This document shows positions 16,305 to 24,338 of a stretch of DNA of 54,482 nt, piece by piece (within the stretch, counting starts at the first letter, position 1; every line of letters starts with the position of its first letter). The stretch lies in NCBI RefSeq assembly GCF_022712095.1, contig NZ_JALAHD010000038.1, positions 1 to 54,482 of the forward strand, given 5' to 3'. The notes below the pieces were generated by a model. It saw only the letters and a program-made list of their open reading frames with translations. It did not search any database and was not told the origin of the DNA. The DNA comes from Chryseobacterium sp. (lineage in GTDB: Bacteria; Bacteroidota; Bacteroidia; Flavobacteriales; Weeksellaceae). Position numbers and translations under genes: made by a program.

Positions 16305-16534
16305 TGTTGTGTGTTTTTCGAAATATTCTCTTCCATCATTTTGGATATACAAATCTACAAAACAACATCTTAGTATCACAAACTTAAAATACACTTAAAT
16401 ACACTTAAGTATACTTAAATAAACTCTTCCTGCTCGTTATCGATATGAAATCCGAAGGAATCTACCTTTCACCTTTCCATATTTCTAAGATTTTTGTATT
16501 TTGCATACCAAATAAATAAAGTAAAAAGATAAAT
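16305..16534. other. Intergenic region upstream of hppD
   Basis: About 230 bp without a credible gene. It holds the phased CTTAA repeats (16381-16420) and a weak promoter-like TATTTTG at 16497-16503, which is one base short of the -7 consensus. A 24-codon ORF from 16446 has no supporting features. Confidence 0.6.
16381..16420. repeat. Four helically phased CTTAA repeats
   Basis: CTTAA occurs at 16383-16387, 16394-16398, 16404-16408 and 16414-16418, with steps of 11, 10 and 10 bp in a common context of roughly A-C-A/T-C-T-T-A-A-A/G. The sites fall on one face of the helix, about 80-115 bp upstream of the weak -7-like sequence of hppD. This is a plausible activator or cooperative regulator binding array. 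Confidence 0.6.
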
Positions 16535-17665
16535 ATGTCAACACTTACGTTTGCCGAAAAAATTGCTCAAGCAGAAAATTTTCTACCAATCAATGGTACA
16601 GATTACATTGAGTTTTATGTGGGAAATGCTAAACAGGCTGCCCATTTTTATAAAACTGCTTTCGGATTTCAGTCTGTAGCTTATGCAGGACCTGAAACAG
16701 GAGTAAGAGATCGCGCTTCCTATGTTGTTCAACAAGGAAAGATAAGATTGGTTTTAACTTCCGGTCTTCAGTCTGATTCGCCTATCTGCGAACATGTAAA
16801 AAAACACGGTGATGGAGTAAAAATTTTGGCACTTTGGGTGGATGACGCTTATAAAGCTTTTGAAGAAACTACAAAAAGAGGAGGAAAACCTTATTTAGAA
16901 CCTGTCACTTTGAAAGATGAGCAGGGAGAAGTAAGAATGTCCGGAATTTACACTTATGGAGAAACAGTCCATATGTTTATTGAAAGAAAAAACTACAACG
17001 GAGCTTTCATGCCAGGTTATGAAAAATGGGAAAGTGATTATCAGCCTACTGATGTAGGGTTGCTTTATGTAGATCATTGTGTAGGAAACGTAGACTGGAA
17101 CCGCATGGTCCCTACTGTGGAATGGTATGAGAAAGTAATGGGATTTGTAAACATTCTTTCTTTTGATGACAAACAGATCAATACGGAATATTCTGCACTA
17201 ATGTCTAAGGTAATGGCCAACGGAAACGGATATGCCAAATTCCCTATCAATGAACCTGCCGAAGGTAAGAAGAAATCTCAGGTGGAAGAATATCTTGACT
17301 TCTACGAAGGTGAGGGAGTACAACATATTGCGGTCGCAACTAAAGATATCATCTACACAGTTACTGAATTAAAGAAACGAGGAGTGGAATTTCTTTCCCC
17401 TCCCCCAGAGGCATATTATGATATGGTTCCGGAAAGAGTGGGACATATTGATGAAGACATTAAGAAATTACAAAATCTTGGTATCCTTATTGATTGTGAT
17501 GAAGAAGGTTATTTATTACAGATATTTACCAAACCTGTAGAGGACCGCCCTACTCTTTTCTATGAAATCATTGAAAGACATGGTGCACAAAGCTTTGGAG
17601 CCGGTAACTTCAAAGCATTATTTGAAGCATTGGAAAGAGAACAGGAGAGAAGAGGAAATCTTTAA
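16535..17665 (+). CDS. hppD: 4-hydroxyphenylpyruvate dioxygenase
   Basis: This Fe(II) enzyme converts 4-hydroxyphenylpyruvate to homogentisate with decarboxylation and side-chain migration. The protein is 376 aa with two vicinal-oxygen-chelate domains. The iron ligands are all present in the C-terminal domain: His181 in YVDHCVGN, His264 in GVQHIAV and Glu344 in FYEIIER. The C-terminal gating helix FGAGNFKALFEALEREQ is also intact. The gene has its own upstream region with phased repeats and its own terminator at 17680-17709. It supplies homogentisate to hmgA. Confidence 0.95.
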   Translation: MSTLTFAEKIAQAENFLPINGTDYIEFYVGNAKQAAHFYKTAFGFQSVAYAGPETGVRDRASYVVQQGKIRLVLTSGLQSDSPICEHVKKHGDGVKILALWVDDAYKAFEETTKRGGKPYLEPVTLKDEQGEVRMSGIYTYGETVHMFIERKNYNGAFMPGYEKWESDYQPTDVGLLYVDHCVGNVDWNRMVPTVEWYEKVMGFVNILSFDDKQINTEYSALMSKVMANGNGYAKFPINEPAEGKKKSQVEEYLDFYEGEGVQHIAVATKDIIYTVTELKKRGVEFLSPPPEAYYDMVPERVGHIDEDIKKLQNLGILIDCDEEGYLLQIFTKPVEDRPTLFYEIIERHGAQSFGAGNFKALFEALEREQERRGNL

Positions 17666-17679
17666 AAATGAAATTATAT

Positions 17680-17709
17680 GTTTTGTCAGGATAATAGTTC
17701 TGGCAAAAC
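17680..17709 (+). terminator. Intrinsic terminator after hppD
   Basis: GTTTTGTCAG at 17680-17689 pairs with CTGGCAAAAC at 17700-17709 with one G-U pair, followed by a run of seven T. Confidence 0.75.
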
Positions 17710-17728
17710 TTTTTTATAAACACTGCAC

Positions 17729-18187
17729 ATGAAGAAAATATTCATCGGAATTTTATTACTGGGAAGCTTAGTTGCCAAAGCTCAGAATTTTGGAACACTT
17801 AATGAAATTCTTAACAGACTTGAAGAAAAAAAAGGCATTAATCAGAATCTGGAAAATGTAGATGTAAACAATAAAAAATTCATCTTAATAAAAGACTTTG
17901 ATGACCATACAGAAAGGAACTTTATCATTATCAAAGGAAAAGATGTTACCTATGTGGAAATTTTTGATGATAAACAAACCAACGAAAGCACCTCCAATGT
18001 TTTTACAGGAGATATCATCAGAAAAAAAAATATCATTTCTTTGAGAGCAGACATGCTTGAGAATAAAAAAGTTCCCTTACCTGTTACCAAAACTTTGCTT
18101 TTAACTAAGCAAAAGGATATCCTGTATCTTATCGATGTTAATACGAAAGAACGATGGATAGACGAAGAATCTTTCAATAAAAAATAA
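17729..18187 (+). CDS. Secreted hypothetical protein, 152 aa
   Basis: I do not recognise the family. Residues 1-19 (MKKIFIGILLLGSLVAKAQ) are a clear signal peptide of the kind common in this phylum, so the product is periplasmic or released. The mature part is rich in beta-strand-like alternation (KFILIKDFD, NFIIIKGKDVTYVEIFD, KTLLLTKQKDILYLIDV) and has no Cys. It lies between hppD and fah, 55 bp before the fah start. A terminator stands just upstream, so its promoter may be separate, but I see no clear -7 element. Confidence 0.65.
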   Translation: MKKIFIGILLLGSLVAKAQNFGTLNEILNRLEEKKGINQNLENVDVNNKKFILIKDFDDHTERNFIIIKGKDVTYVEIFDDKQTNESTSNVFTGDIIRKKNIISLRADMLENKKVPLPVTKTLLLTKQKDILYLIDVNTKERWIDEESFNKK

Positions 18188-18242
18188 CCCCCGAAATGTA
18201 AGAGGTATGTGCTCTTATTTTTTCACATTTAATTTTAATCCT

Positions 18243-19490
18243 ATGAAATCATTTGTAGAGTACTCCTCTAAATCAGACTTTTCAATATATAATATCCCAT
18301 TTGGTGTAGCAGTTTTCAATAAAGAATATATCGGCTGCTGTACTAGGATCGGAGATCAGATCATAGATCTGGCTACCTTGTATGATCTCGGTTATTTCGA
18401 AGACATTGAAGGGCTTGATGATAATATTTTTGAAGCCTATACCATCAACGAATTTATTGAATTGGGAAAACCCATTACAAATGCAGTTCGTACTAAAATT
18501 CAGGAATTATTACAGGAGGGCTCATCTCTTTCCAAAGATCAGAAAACGATCGAACAAGCCTTCTATGATCTTGATAAAGTGAAAATGATGATGCCTGTTC
18601 ATATTCCGAATTATACGGATTTCTATAGCAGTATAGAGCATGCTACAAACGTGGGAAAAATGTTCCGCGATCCAAACAATGCTTTACTGCCCAACTGGAA
18701 GCATTTACCTGTAGGATATCATGGAAGAGCATCCTCAATTGTTGTATCAGGTACAGAAATCAACCGTCCGAAAGGACAGACAAAACCTGCCGAAGCTGAA
18801 AAGCCAATATTTGGTCCGTCCAAACAACTGGATTTTGAACTGGAAATGGCTTTTATTATTAATAAAAATACAGAAATGGGAGATTCTATTTCTACCAAAG
18901 AAGCTGAAGATGCTATTTTCGGAATGGTAATTTTCAACGACTGGTCTGCAAGAGATATTCAATCATGGGAATATGTACCTCTCGGACCATTTTTAGGAAA
19001 AAATTTCGGTTCATCTATTTCTCCTTGGGTAGTTACCCTTGAAGCATTGGAGCCTTTTAGAACCCTTTCTCCTAAACAAGATCCGGAAGTATTGGATTAC
19101 TTACAATTTGACGGAGATAAAAACTACGATATTAATCTGGAGGTTTATCTGCAACCGGAAAACGGGGATCAAAACCTGATCAGTGAAAGCAACTATAAAT
19201 ATATGTATTGGAATATGTGCCAGCAACTGGCACACCATACCGTGAACGGATGCAATATAGAAGTCGGAGATATGTACGCCAGCGGAACCATCTCAGGAAC
19301 TGATCCAAAATCTTTCGGTTCTATGCTTGAACTGACATGGAGAGGCCAGAATCCATTACAATTAAATAACGGAGAAGAAAGAAAATTCATTGAGGATAAC
19401 GATACTGTTACCATGAAAGCATGGGCTGAAAAAGACGGTATAAGAGTAGGTTTTGGAGAAGTAAGCGGAAAAATTATACCTGCAAAATAA
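18243..19490 (+). CDS. fahA: Fumarylacetoacetase
   Basis: Hydrolyses fumarylacetoacetate to fumarate and acetoacetate, the last step of tyrosine catabolism. With the start at 18243 the protein is 415 aa. The metal and catalytic residues then fall at Asp126 and His133 (YTDFYSSIEHA), Glu199 and Glu201 (DFELEMA) and Asp233 (NDWSARD), the same numbering as mammalian FAH. That favours this ATG over an upstream in-frame one at 18207, which adds an unrelated 12-residue segment. It overlaps the flavin reductase gene by one base (TAATG). Confidence 0.94.
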   Translation: MKSFVEYSSKSDFSIYNIPFGVAVFNKEYIGCCTRIGDQIIDLATLYDLGYFEDIEGLDDNIFEAYTINEFIELGKPITNAVRTKIQELLQEGSSLSKDQKTIEQAFYDLDKVKMMMPVHIPNYTDFYSSIEHATNVGKMFRDPNNALLPNWKHLPVGYHGRASSIVVSGTEINRPKGQTKPAEAEKPIFGPSKQLDFELEMAFIINKNTEMGDSISTKEAEDAIFGMVIFNDWSARDIQSWEYVPLGPFLGKNFGSSISPWVVTLEALEPFRTLSPKQDPEVLDYLQFDGDKNYDINLEVYLQPENGDQNLISESNYKYMYWNMCQQLAHHTVNGCNIEVGDMYASGTISGTDPKSFGSMLELTWRGQNPLQLNNGEERKFIEDNDTVTMKAWAEKDGIRVGFGEVSGKIIPAK

Positions 19491-20311
19491 TGAAAACACT
19501 CATTCCATCGGAAATATCTCCTGTACAACTACAGACAGTGATGCAGACAGCTATTTCACCACGTCCTATTGCATTGGCTTCTACTATCGATAAGGATGGT
19601 AATTATAATTTATCTCCATTCAGTTTCTTTAATATGTTCAGTACGGTTCCGCCTGTTATCGTTTTTTCACCGTCAAGACGCGTAAGAAACGGAACGACCA
19701 AACATACGCTGGAAAATATTCTGGAAATTCCGGAAGTAGTGATCGGAACGGTTAATTATTCCATAGTACAGCAGACCTCTCTGTCTTCTACAGAATATGA
19801 CAACGGCGTCAATGAATTCATTAAATCCGGACTTACGATGAAGGATGCTGATCTTGTAAAGCCTAAACTTATCGAAGAATGTCCGGTTAACTTCGAATGT
19901 GAAGTTCTGGAAACAAAATCTTTGGGAGATCAGGGAGGAGCCGGAACTTTGGTGATCTGTGAAGTTAAGAAGATCCATATTCGGGAAGAATACCTAAATG
20001 AAGACGGTATTCTTGATCAGACCAAACTGGATATGGTAGCCCGTTTAGGAGGAAACTGGTATTCAAGAAACAATACAAATAGTTTATTTGAAGTACCCAA
20101 GCCTCTTGTCACCAAAGGAATAGGCTTTGACCTTCTTCCCGAAGCAATCAGATACAGTAAAATATTTACAGGAAATGATTTGGGAATGCTTGCCAACGTA
20201 GAAATATTACCCGGCAGCAACTTCCACTCTGACGAAAAAATTCATCAGAATGCTCAAAAGCATTTATTGGAAAATAATATAGAAGCAGCCTGGCAAATAC
20301 TTATAAAATAA
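19490..20311 (+). CDS. Flavin reductase family protein (FMN-binding split barrel)
   Basis: A 273-aa flavin reductase-like protein. The flavin-binding signature AISPRPIALASTIDKDG (21-37) followed by NLSPFSFFNMFSTVPP (40-55) is characteristic. Family members either reduce free FMN or FAD for partner monooxygenases or act as flavoproteins. It is coupled to fah by a TAATG overlap, which ties it to tyrosine catabolism, although no flavin-dependent monooxygenase is encoded in this cluster. Its exact role is therefore open. Confidence 0.85.
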   Translation: MKTLIPSEISPVQLQTVMQTAISPRPIALASTIDKDGNYNLSPFSFFNMFSTVPPVIVFSPSRRVRNGTTKHTLENILEIPEVVIGTVNYSIVQQTSLSSTEYDNGVNEFIKSGLTMKDADLVKPKLIEECPVNFECEVLETKSLGDQGGAGTLVICEVKKIHIREEYLNEDGILDQTKLDMVARLGGNWYSRNNTNSLFEVPKPLVTKGIGFDLLPEAIRYSKIFTGNDLGMLANVEILPGSNFHSDEKIHQNAQKHLLENNIEAAWQILIK

Positions 20312-20338
20312 AAAAGGAGTGAAAATTCACTCCTTTTT
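20311..20338. terminator. Bidirectional intrinsic terminator
   Basis: AAAAAGGAGTGAA pairs with TTCACTCCTTTTT, giving A and T runs on both sides. It ends both the flavin reductase transcript and the convergent terC transcript. Confidence 0.85.
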
Positions 20339-20344
20339 ATTATT

Positions 20345-21163
20345 TTATTCATCGATTTCAAGATTATCTTTTAAATCCGGATTCAGCTTTAAAGCTTTCT
20401 TTCTTTTGTTTCTCACATTGATATTCAAAAGCTCTACCAATAAACTGAATGCTAAACAGGAATAAATAATATTTTTACTGATATGCTGATGGATACCTTC
20501 TGCAACAAGCATTACCCCAATTACTACAAGAAAAGACAGGGCCAGCATCTGTAAACTCGGATACTGATTAATAATCCTCGAAATAGGCCCGGCAAACATC
20601 ATCATAATTCCTATCGATACAATAACGGCTATAATCATTAGTACTACATTATCAACCAAACCAACAGCTGTTAAAATCGAATCCAAGGAAAACACCATAT
20701 CAACCAGAATAATCTGGATAATCACTGTGGTCAAAAGACTGGACCCTGCCGATTTAGGAGCATGATGAGGTTCATCATCAATCTGCATCTTGGAATGGAT
20801 TTCGAACGTACTCTTAAGGATTAGGAAAAGCCCTCCTGCCAGTAATATAATATCCTTCCAGCTTAACAGCAAGGGAAGGTCGGTTCCCGGTTCATCGATA
20901 AAACTGAGGGTAAGAACGGGGTCTTTCAGTCCGATAATCCAGTTGATCATCAGCAAAAGCATTATTCTGAATACCATTGCCAGAATCAATCCAATATTTC
21001 TGGCTTTCCTCTGTTGAGCTGCCGGAAGTTTATTGGATATAATGGATATAAAAATAATATTGTCTACCCCTAATACAATTTCAAGAAAAGTAAGTGTAAG
21101 CAAACTGATCCAGATCTGGGGATTCGCAAAATTGGGAAATTCCAATGCGGAGAAAAGGTCCAT
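20345..21163 (-). CDS. TerC family integral membrane protein
   Basis: A 272-aa membrane protein with about seven hydrophobic helices. The TerC motifs are present: LGVDNIIFIS at 31-40 with Asp34-Asn35 in the first helix, and MVFSLDSILTAVG in the middle helix. Members are implicated in metal ion (manganese) export and in tellurite resistance. It is alone between a terminator and the alpha/beta hydrolase gene on the same strand, 41 bp downstream of that gene. Confidence 0.87.
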   Translation of the reverse strand: MDLFSALEFPNFANPQIWISLLTLTFLEIVLGVDNIIFISIISNKLPAAQQRKARNIGLILAMVFRIMLLLMINWIIGLKDPVLTLSFIDEPGTDLPLLLSWKDIILLAGGLFLILKSTFEIHSKMQIDDEPHHAPKSAGSSLLTTVIIQIILVDMVFSLDSILTAVGLVDNVVLMIIAVIVSIGIMMMFAGPISRIINQYPSLQMLALSFLVVIGVMLVAEGIHQHISKNIIYSCLAFSLLVELLNINVRNKRKKALKLNPDLKDNLEIDE

Positions 21164-21204
21164 ATGTGTTTATTTTAATAATCGTGTTAAAAATACGATT
21201 TTAT

Positions 21205-22053
21205 CTATTTAGTTTGGAATCTGTTATTAATAAAATCTATGCATTTATTAACAAGAGTCTGCAAATCATCAGGGAAAGTATTTTCTTCCCAGGGTTCTTT
21301 AGCCCCAAATACATGATTGGCTCCTTCAATCAGAAATAATTCCGAGCTGGCATTTAAAAGATGTAAATGTTCGGCATTTCTCACATCCACGCTTTCATCA
21401 TGGGTCCCATGAATAATGAGGATATGTGCCTTAGCCATTTCTATAGCTCTTTCCACATCGAAACGTACCGGATCTTTTTGATAGTCTTCATAAAACTGAT
21501 AGAAATGAGGCATCTGCTGTTTTGTCCTTCCATTGACCACGTAATATACTCCTGATTCTTTCCAGTTTTCAAGGCGGTCTCCTTTCGGAAAGCGTTCAAG
21601 GCTGTCTACACTTGCCAGAGTAATCAATCCGTTAATTCTTTCGTCTTCAAAAGTTTTTACTATGGAAATTCCTCCTCCTCTACTGTGTCCTATCAAAATA
21701 ACTTTATGGGAATCAACTTTAGGATTATTGATAAAATAGTCGATAACGGCTCCTAAATCTGATAATTCTTTAGAATAATTATTATTTCCAAAAGCCTCCA
21801 GGTCACCGAAGTGCTGGGGATCATCCAGTGTAGTTCCGTTAAACGAAAAATTAAATTTCACAAAAAAGAAACCTGCTTCTGCAAATTTTTCTGCCATTAA
21901 ATTCCAGGCTCCCCAATCTTTATATCCTTTATAACCGTGAGCAAAGAGAATTAACGGCAGCTTTTCTCCTTCCTCCGGATAGAATGAATCGGCAAGAAAT
22001 TCTCTGGTCTCCGGATTTGAAATAACAAGATTCTTATTTTTTATGATTTTCAT
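21205..22053 (-). CDS. Alpha/beta hydrolase
   Basis: A 282-aa cytosolic alpha/beta hydrolase with no signal peptide. The early LILFAHGYKGYKDWG strand-loop is at about 34-48. The nucleophile elbow is Gly-His-Ser124-Arg-Gly. Asp219 in HGTHDESVD and His247 in EGANHVFG complete the triad. The overall layout is like dienelactone hydrolase or acyl-peptide esterases. The gene is divergent from the HipA-like kinase gene across a 70-bp gap and may form a unit with terC. The substrate is unknown. Confidence 0.85.
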   Translation of the reverse strand: MKIIKNKNLVISNPETREFLADSFYPEEGEKLPLILFAHGYKGYKDWGAWNLMAEKFAEAGFFFVKFNFSFNGTTLDDPQHFGDLEAFGNNNYSKELSDLGAVIDYFINNPKVDSHKVILIGHSRGGGISIVKTFEDERINGLITLASVDSLERFPKGDRLENWKESGVYYVVNGRTKQQMPHFYQFYEDYQKDPVRFDVERAIEMAKAHILIIHGTHDESVDVRNAEHLHLLNASSELFLIEGANHVFGAKEPWEENTFPDDLQTLVNKCIDFINNRFQTK

Positions 22054-22080
22054 ATCAGTTCTTAATGAGTAATTGTTCTA

Positions 22081-22088
22081 CAAATATA
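22081..22088 (-). promoter_or_regulatory. -7 element for the 282-aa alpha/beta hydrolase
   Basis: CAAATATA on the plus strand reads TATATTTG on the minus strand, a TAnnTTTG match 27 bp before the start codon. I see no -33 TTG at the normal distance. Confidence 0.5.
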
Positions 22089-22110
22089 TCCAAATCGAGA
22101 TTAAAAATCT

Positions 22111-22118
22111 TATTTTTG
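22111..22118 (+). promoter_or_regulatory. -7 element abutting the HipA-like start codon
   Basis: TATTTTTG ends only 5 bases before the ATG at 22124, so transcription would begin at or next to the start codon. This predicts a leaderless mRNA. A -33 TTG is not visible. Confidence 0.5.
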
Positions 22119-22123
22119 TTCTT

Positions 22124-22897
22124 ATGTTGGATATAAGGACAGTAACCGTCATGCGTTATATTCTGCCATTGCGTGAAGGCGGATCTTTACCTGCTTTAGC
22201 TGAAGCGGATGATGATTTTAAATATGTATTGAAATTCCGGGGTGCAGGCCATGGAGTAAAAATGCTGATTTCCGAACTTTTAGGCGGAAAAATAACTGAG
22301 GTATTAGGATTAAAAATTCCTGAGCTGGTATTTGTAAACCTTGATGTCGATTTTGGAAGAACGGAAGCTGATGAAGAAATTCAGGATCTTTTGAAATTTT
22401 CTGAAGGACTTAACCTTGGATTACACTATCTGTCCGGAGCCATAGCTTATGATCCGGGAATCAGTATAGATCCGTTACTCGCTTCCAAAATTGTATGGCT
22501 GGATGCTTTTATAACTAATATAGACCGTACTTATAAGAATACCAATCTTTTAATGTGGCACAAAGAACTTTGGGTGATTGATAACGGAGCTTCTTTTTAT
22601 TTTCATCATTCATGGCAAAATTTTGATACTGCCGCAAAAACTCCCTTTAAGTATGTAAAAGATCATGTTTTACTCCCTAAAGCGACAAAGCTGGATGAGG
22701 CTGATCAATGGGCTCATGAGATTTTAAATGACGGTATTTTCAGAGAGGTTGTTAATTTAATCCCCGAAGACTGGTTACAATGGGAAGATGCCGATGAATC
22801 TCCGGAAGAAATCCGTGAGATATATTTCCAATTTATGAAAACAAGATTAGAGAATTCCACAATTTTTGTAAACGAAGCGAAAAATGCAAGAGGATAA
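22124..22897 (+). CDS. HipA-like kinase family protein (HipA_2 type)
   Basis: A 257-aa protein that looks like a minimal HipA/PI3-kinase-fold kinase. It has the ATP-lysine strand YVLKFRGAG (Lys37), the catalytic loop NIDRTYKNTN with Asp134 and Asn139/Asn141, and the metal-binding Asp153 in VIDNGASF. The family start 'TVTVMRYILPLREGGSLPALAE' fits ATG 22124; a longer reading from 22073 runs through the -7 element and is unlikely. It overlaps the DUF3037 gene by 14 bp. Kinase activity and target are untested. It lacks the HipB antitoxin partner of classical HipAB. Confidence 0.8.
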   Translation: MLDIRTVTVMRYILPLREGGSLPALAEADDDFKYVLKFRGAGHGVKMLISELLGGKITEVLGLKIPELVFVNLDVDFGRTEADEEIQDLLKFSEGLNLGLHYLSGAIAYDPGISIDPLLASKIVWLDAFITNIDRTYKNTNLLMWHKELWVIDNGASFYFHHSWQNFDTAAKTPFKYVKDHVLLPKATKLDEADQWAHEILNDGIFREVVNLIPEDWLQWEDADESPEEIREIYFQFMKTRLENSTIFVNEAKNARG

Positions 22898-23267
22898 AAT
22901 ATACGAATATGCAGTTATACGCCTGGTCCCTAAAGTTGAAAGAGAAGAGTTTTTCAATATAGGACTGGTTATGTTTTCAAAAAAGGAAAAATACATTCGT
23001 GTGGAATTTTACCTATGTCCTGATAAATTCAGATTAATGCACAGTAAGCTGGATTACGACGATATTATCCATAATCTTGAAAGCTTCCAGAAAGTGGCTC
23101 ACGGACAAAAAGACGGTGGTCCTATTGCACAGCTTGAAATTCCGGAGCGTTTCCGCTGGTTAACCGCTGTAAGGAGTTCTGTAGTACAGACTTCAAGACC
23201 TCATCCTGGAAAATCCAAAGACCTTGATAAAACTTTTGATAAACTTTTTCAGGAATTGGTTAAATAA
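22884..23267 (+). CDS. DUF3037 family protein
   Basis: A 127-aa protein of unknown function. Family features are YEYAVIRLVPKVEREEFFNIGLVMF at the N-terminus (8-32), and GGPIAQLEIPERFRWLTAVRSSVVQTS in the second half. It overlaps the HipA-like kinase gene by 14 bp, so expression is tightly coupled. I recall this pair occurring together in other bacteria. It could be a substrate, inhibitor or regulator of the kinase; that is inference. Confidence 0.82.
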   Translation: MQEDKIYEYAVIRLVPKVEREEFFNIGLVMFSKKEKYIRVEFYLCPDKFRLMHSKLDYDDIIHNLESFQKVAHGQKDGGPIAQLEIPERFRWLTAVRSSVVQTSRPHPGKSKDLDKTFDKLFQELVK

Positions 23268-23279
23268 TCTCATTTTTAT

Positions 23280-24338
23280 ATGAAGATACTCAACAATAAT
23301 CAATCATCCTTTCAAAGGTTTTTATTCAACCTGTTTTTCATAAGTCTGGTATTCGGGAGCTTTCATCAAGGGTTTTCACAAAGCAAAATTCCTGAACAAC
23401 CCAAAATTGAAAAAAGCATTCTCCTGACAGAAAAGACTCTGATTTCTGAAAGCATAACATATAAAACTGATGAAAACGGGAATTCTATTCTTCTGGATAT
23501 CTATCATCCAAAGAATACTTTTGGTAGAAATCTTCCCATCGCTATTTATGTTCATGGAGGAGCATGGGTTCTCGGAGATAAAACTATACGAAAGGGGAGC
23601 TATATTGAAGATCTGATCTTAAAATTGGTTGAGAAAGAATATATTGTCATCAGTATTAACTACAGGCTGGTCAACGAACATACTCATTTTCCGTCTCCTA
23701 TCCAGGATTGTAAAGATGCGGTTCGGTGGGTAAGAAAGAATGCAGAAAAATATCATTTTGATACTGCTAATATTGGTTTGATCGGAACTTCTGCAGGGGC
23801 TCATTTATCACTATTAACCGCTTATACCAGTGATAATGATTTTATAGGAAGCCCAGAACTGGCCTCCTATTCGGCAAAAGTAAATTATGTAGTCGATAAT
23901 TACGGACCTGCAGATTTAAATAAATTAATGCGTACAAGGCTTGGAAAAGTACAGACTGCCATTGCTGGATTATTTTTAAAAGAGCTTCTTGAAAGACGAT
24001 CAGATCTTTTATTAGGACTCACGGGATATGATATTGAAAAAGATAAGAAAAAAATCATAGAGATCTGTCAATCAGTTTCTCCCCTCGCATATGTTAAAAA
24101 TGCTGTCCCCACTCAGATTTTACAGGGAAATAAGGACAAAATCGTTCCCTTAAAACAATCTAAAAAGTTATATAAAACTTTAAAGAAAAATAACATAGAA
24201 ACCTCTCTCACTATCGTAGATCAGGGAACTCATGGCTTCAAGACTACAGATACCGATCATCTCCATGAGATCGTGAATGAAATGGTTACTTTTATAATTT
24301 CCCACACTTCCCTTACGACCTCAGCTGAAAAACTGTAA
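23280..24338 (+). CDS. Secreted or anchored alpha/beta hydrolase (HGGAW esterase)
   Basis: A 352-aa carboxylesterase/lipase-like enzyme. The oxyanion motif HGGAW is at 92-96. The nucleophile is Ser171 in GTSAG, Asp286 lies in GNKDKIVP and His318 in QGTHGF. A hydrophobic segment at about 15-33 ending GFSQS acts as signal peptide or anchor. The order of parts resembles BD-FAE/kynurenine-formamidase-like esterases. It starts 12 bp after the DUF3037 stop, so it may be the third gene of the HipA-like operon, although the functions need not be linked. Confidence 0.82.
   Translation: MKILNNNQSSFQRFLFNLFFISLVFGSFHQGFSQSKIPEQPKIEKSILLTEKTLISESITYKTDENGNSILLDIYHPKNTFGRNLPIAIYVHGGAWVLGDKTIRKGSYIEDLILKLVEKEYIVISINYRLVNEHTHFPSPIQDCKDAVRWVRKNAEKYHFDTANIGLIGTSAGAHLSLLTAYTSDNDFIGSPELASYSAKVNYVVDNYGPADLNKLMRTRLGKVQTAIAGLFLKELLERRSDLLLGLTGYDIEKDKKKIIEICQSVSPLAYVKNAVPTQILQGNKDKIVPLKQSKKLYKTLKKNNIETSLTIVDQGTHGFKTTDTDHLHEIVNEMVTFIISHTSLTTSAEKL

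Noticed and set aside
16446..16520. 24-codon ORF upstream of hppD
   Set aside because: Too short, no ribosome-binding or family support, and it overlaps the likely hppD promoter.
18207..18242. Upstream ATG for fumarylacetoacetase
   Set aside because: It adds 12 unrelated residues; the start at 18243 puts catalytic residues at the same numbers as mammalian FAH.
19193..19528. 111-codon minus-strand frame inside fah
   Set aside because: Antisense shadow with no promoter or motif.
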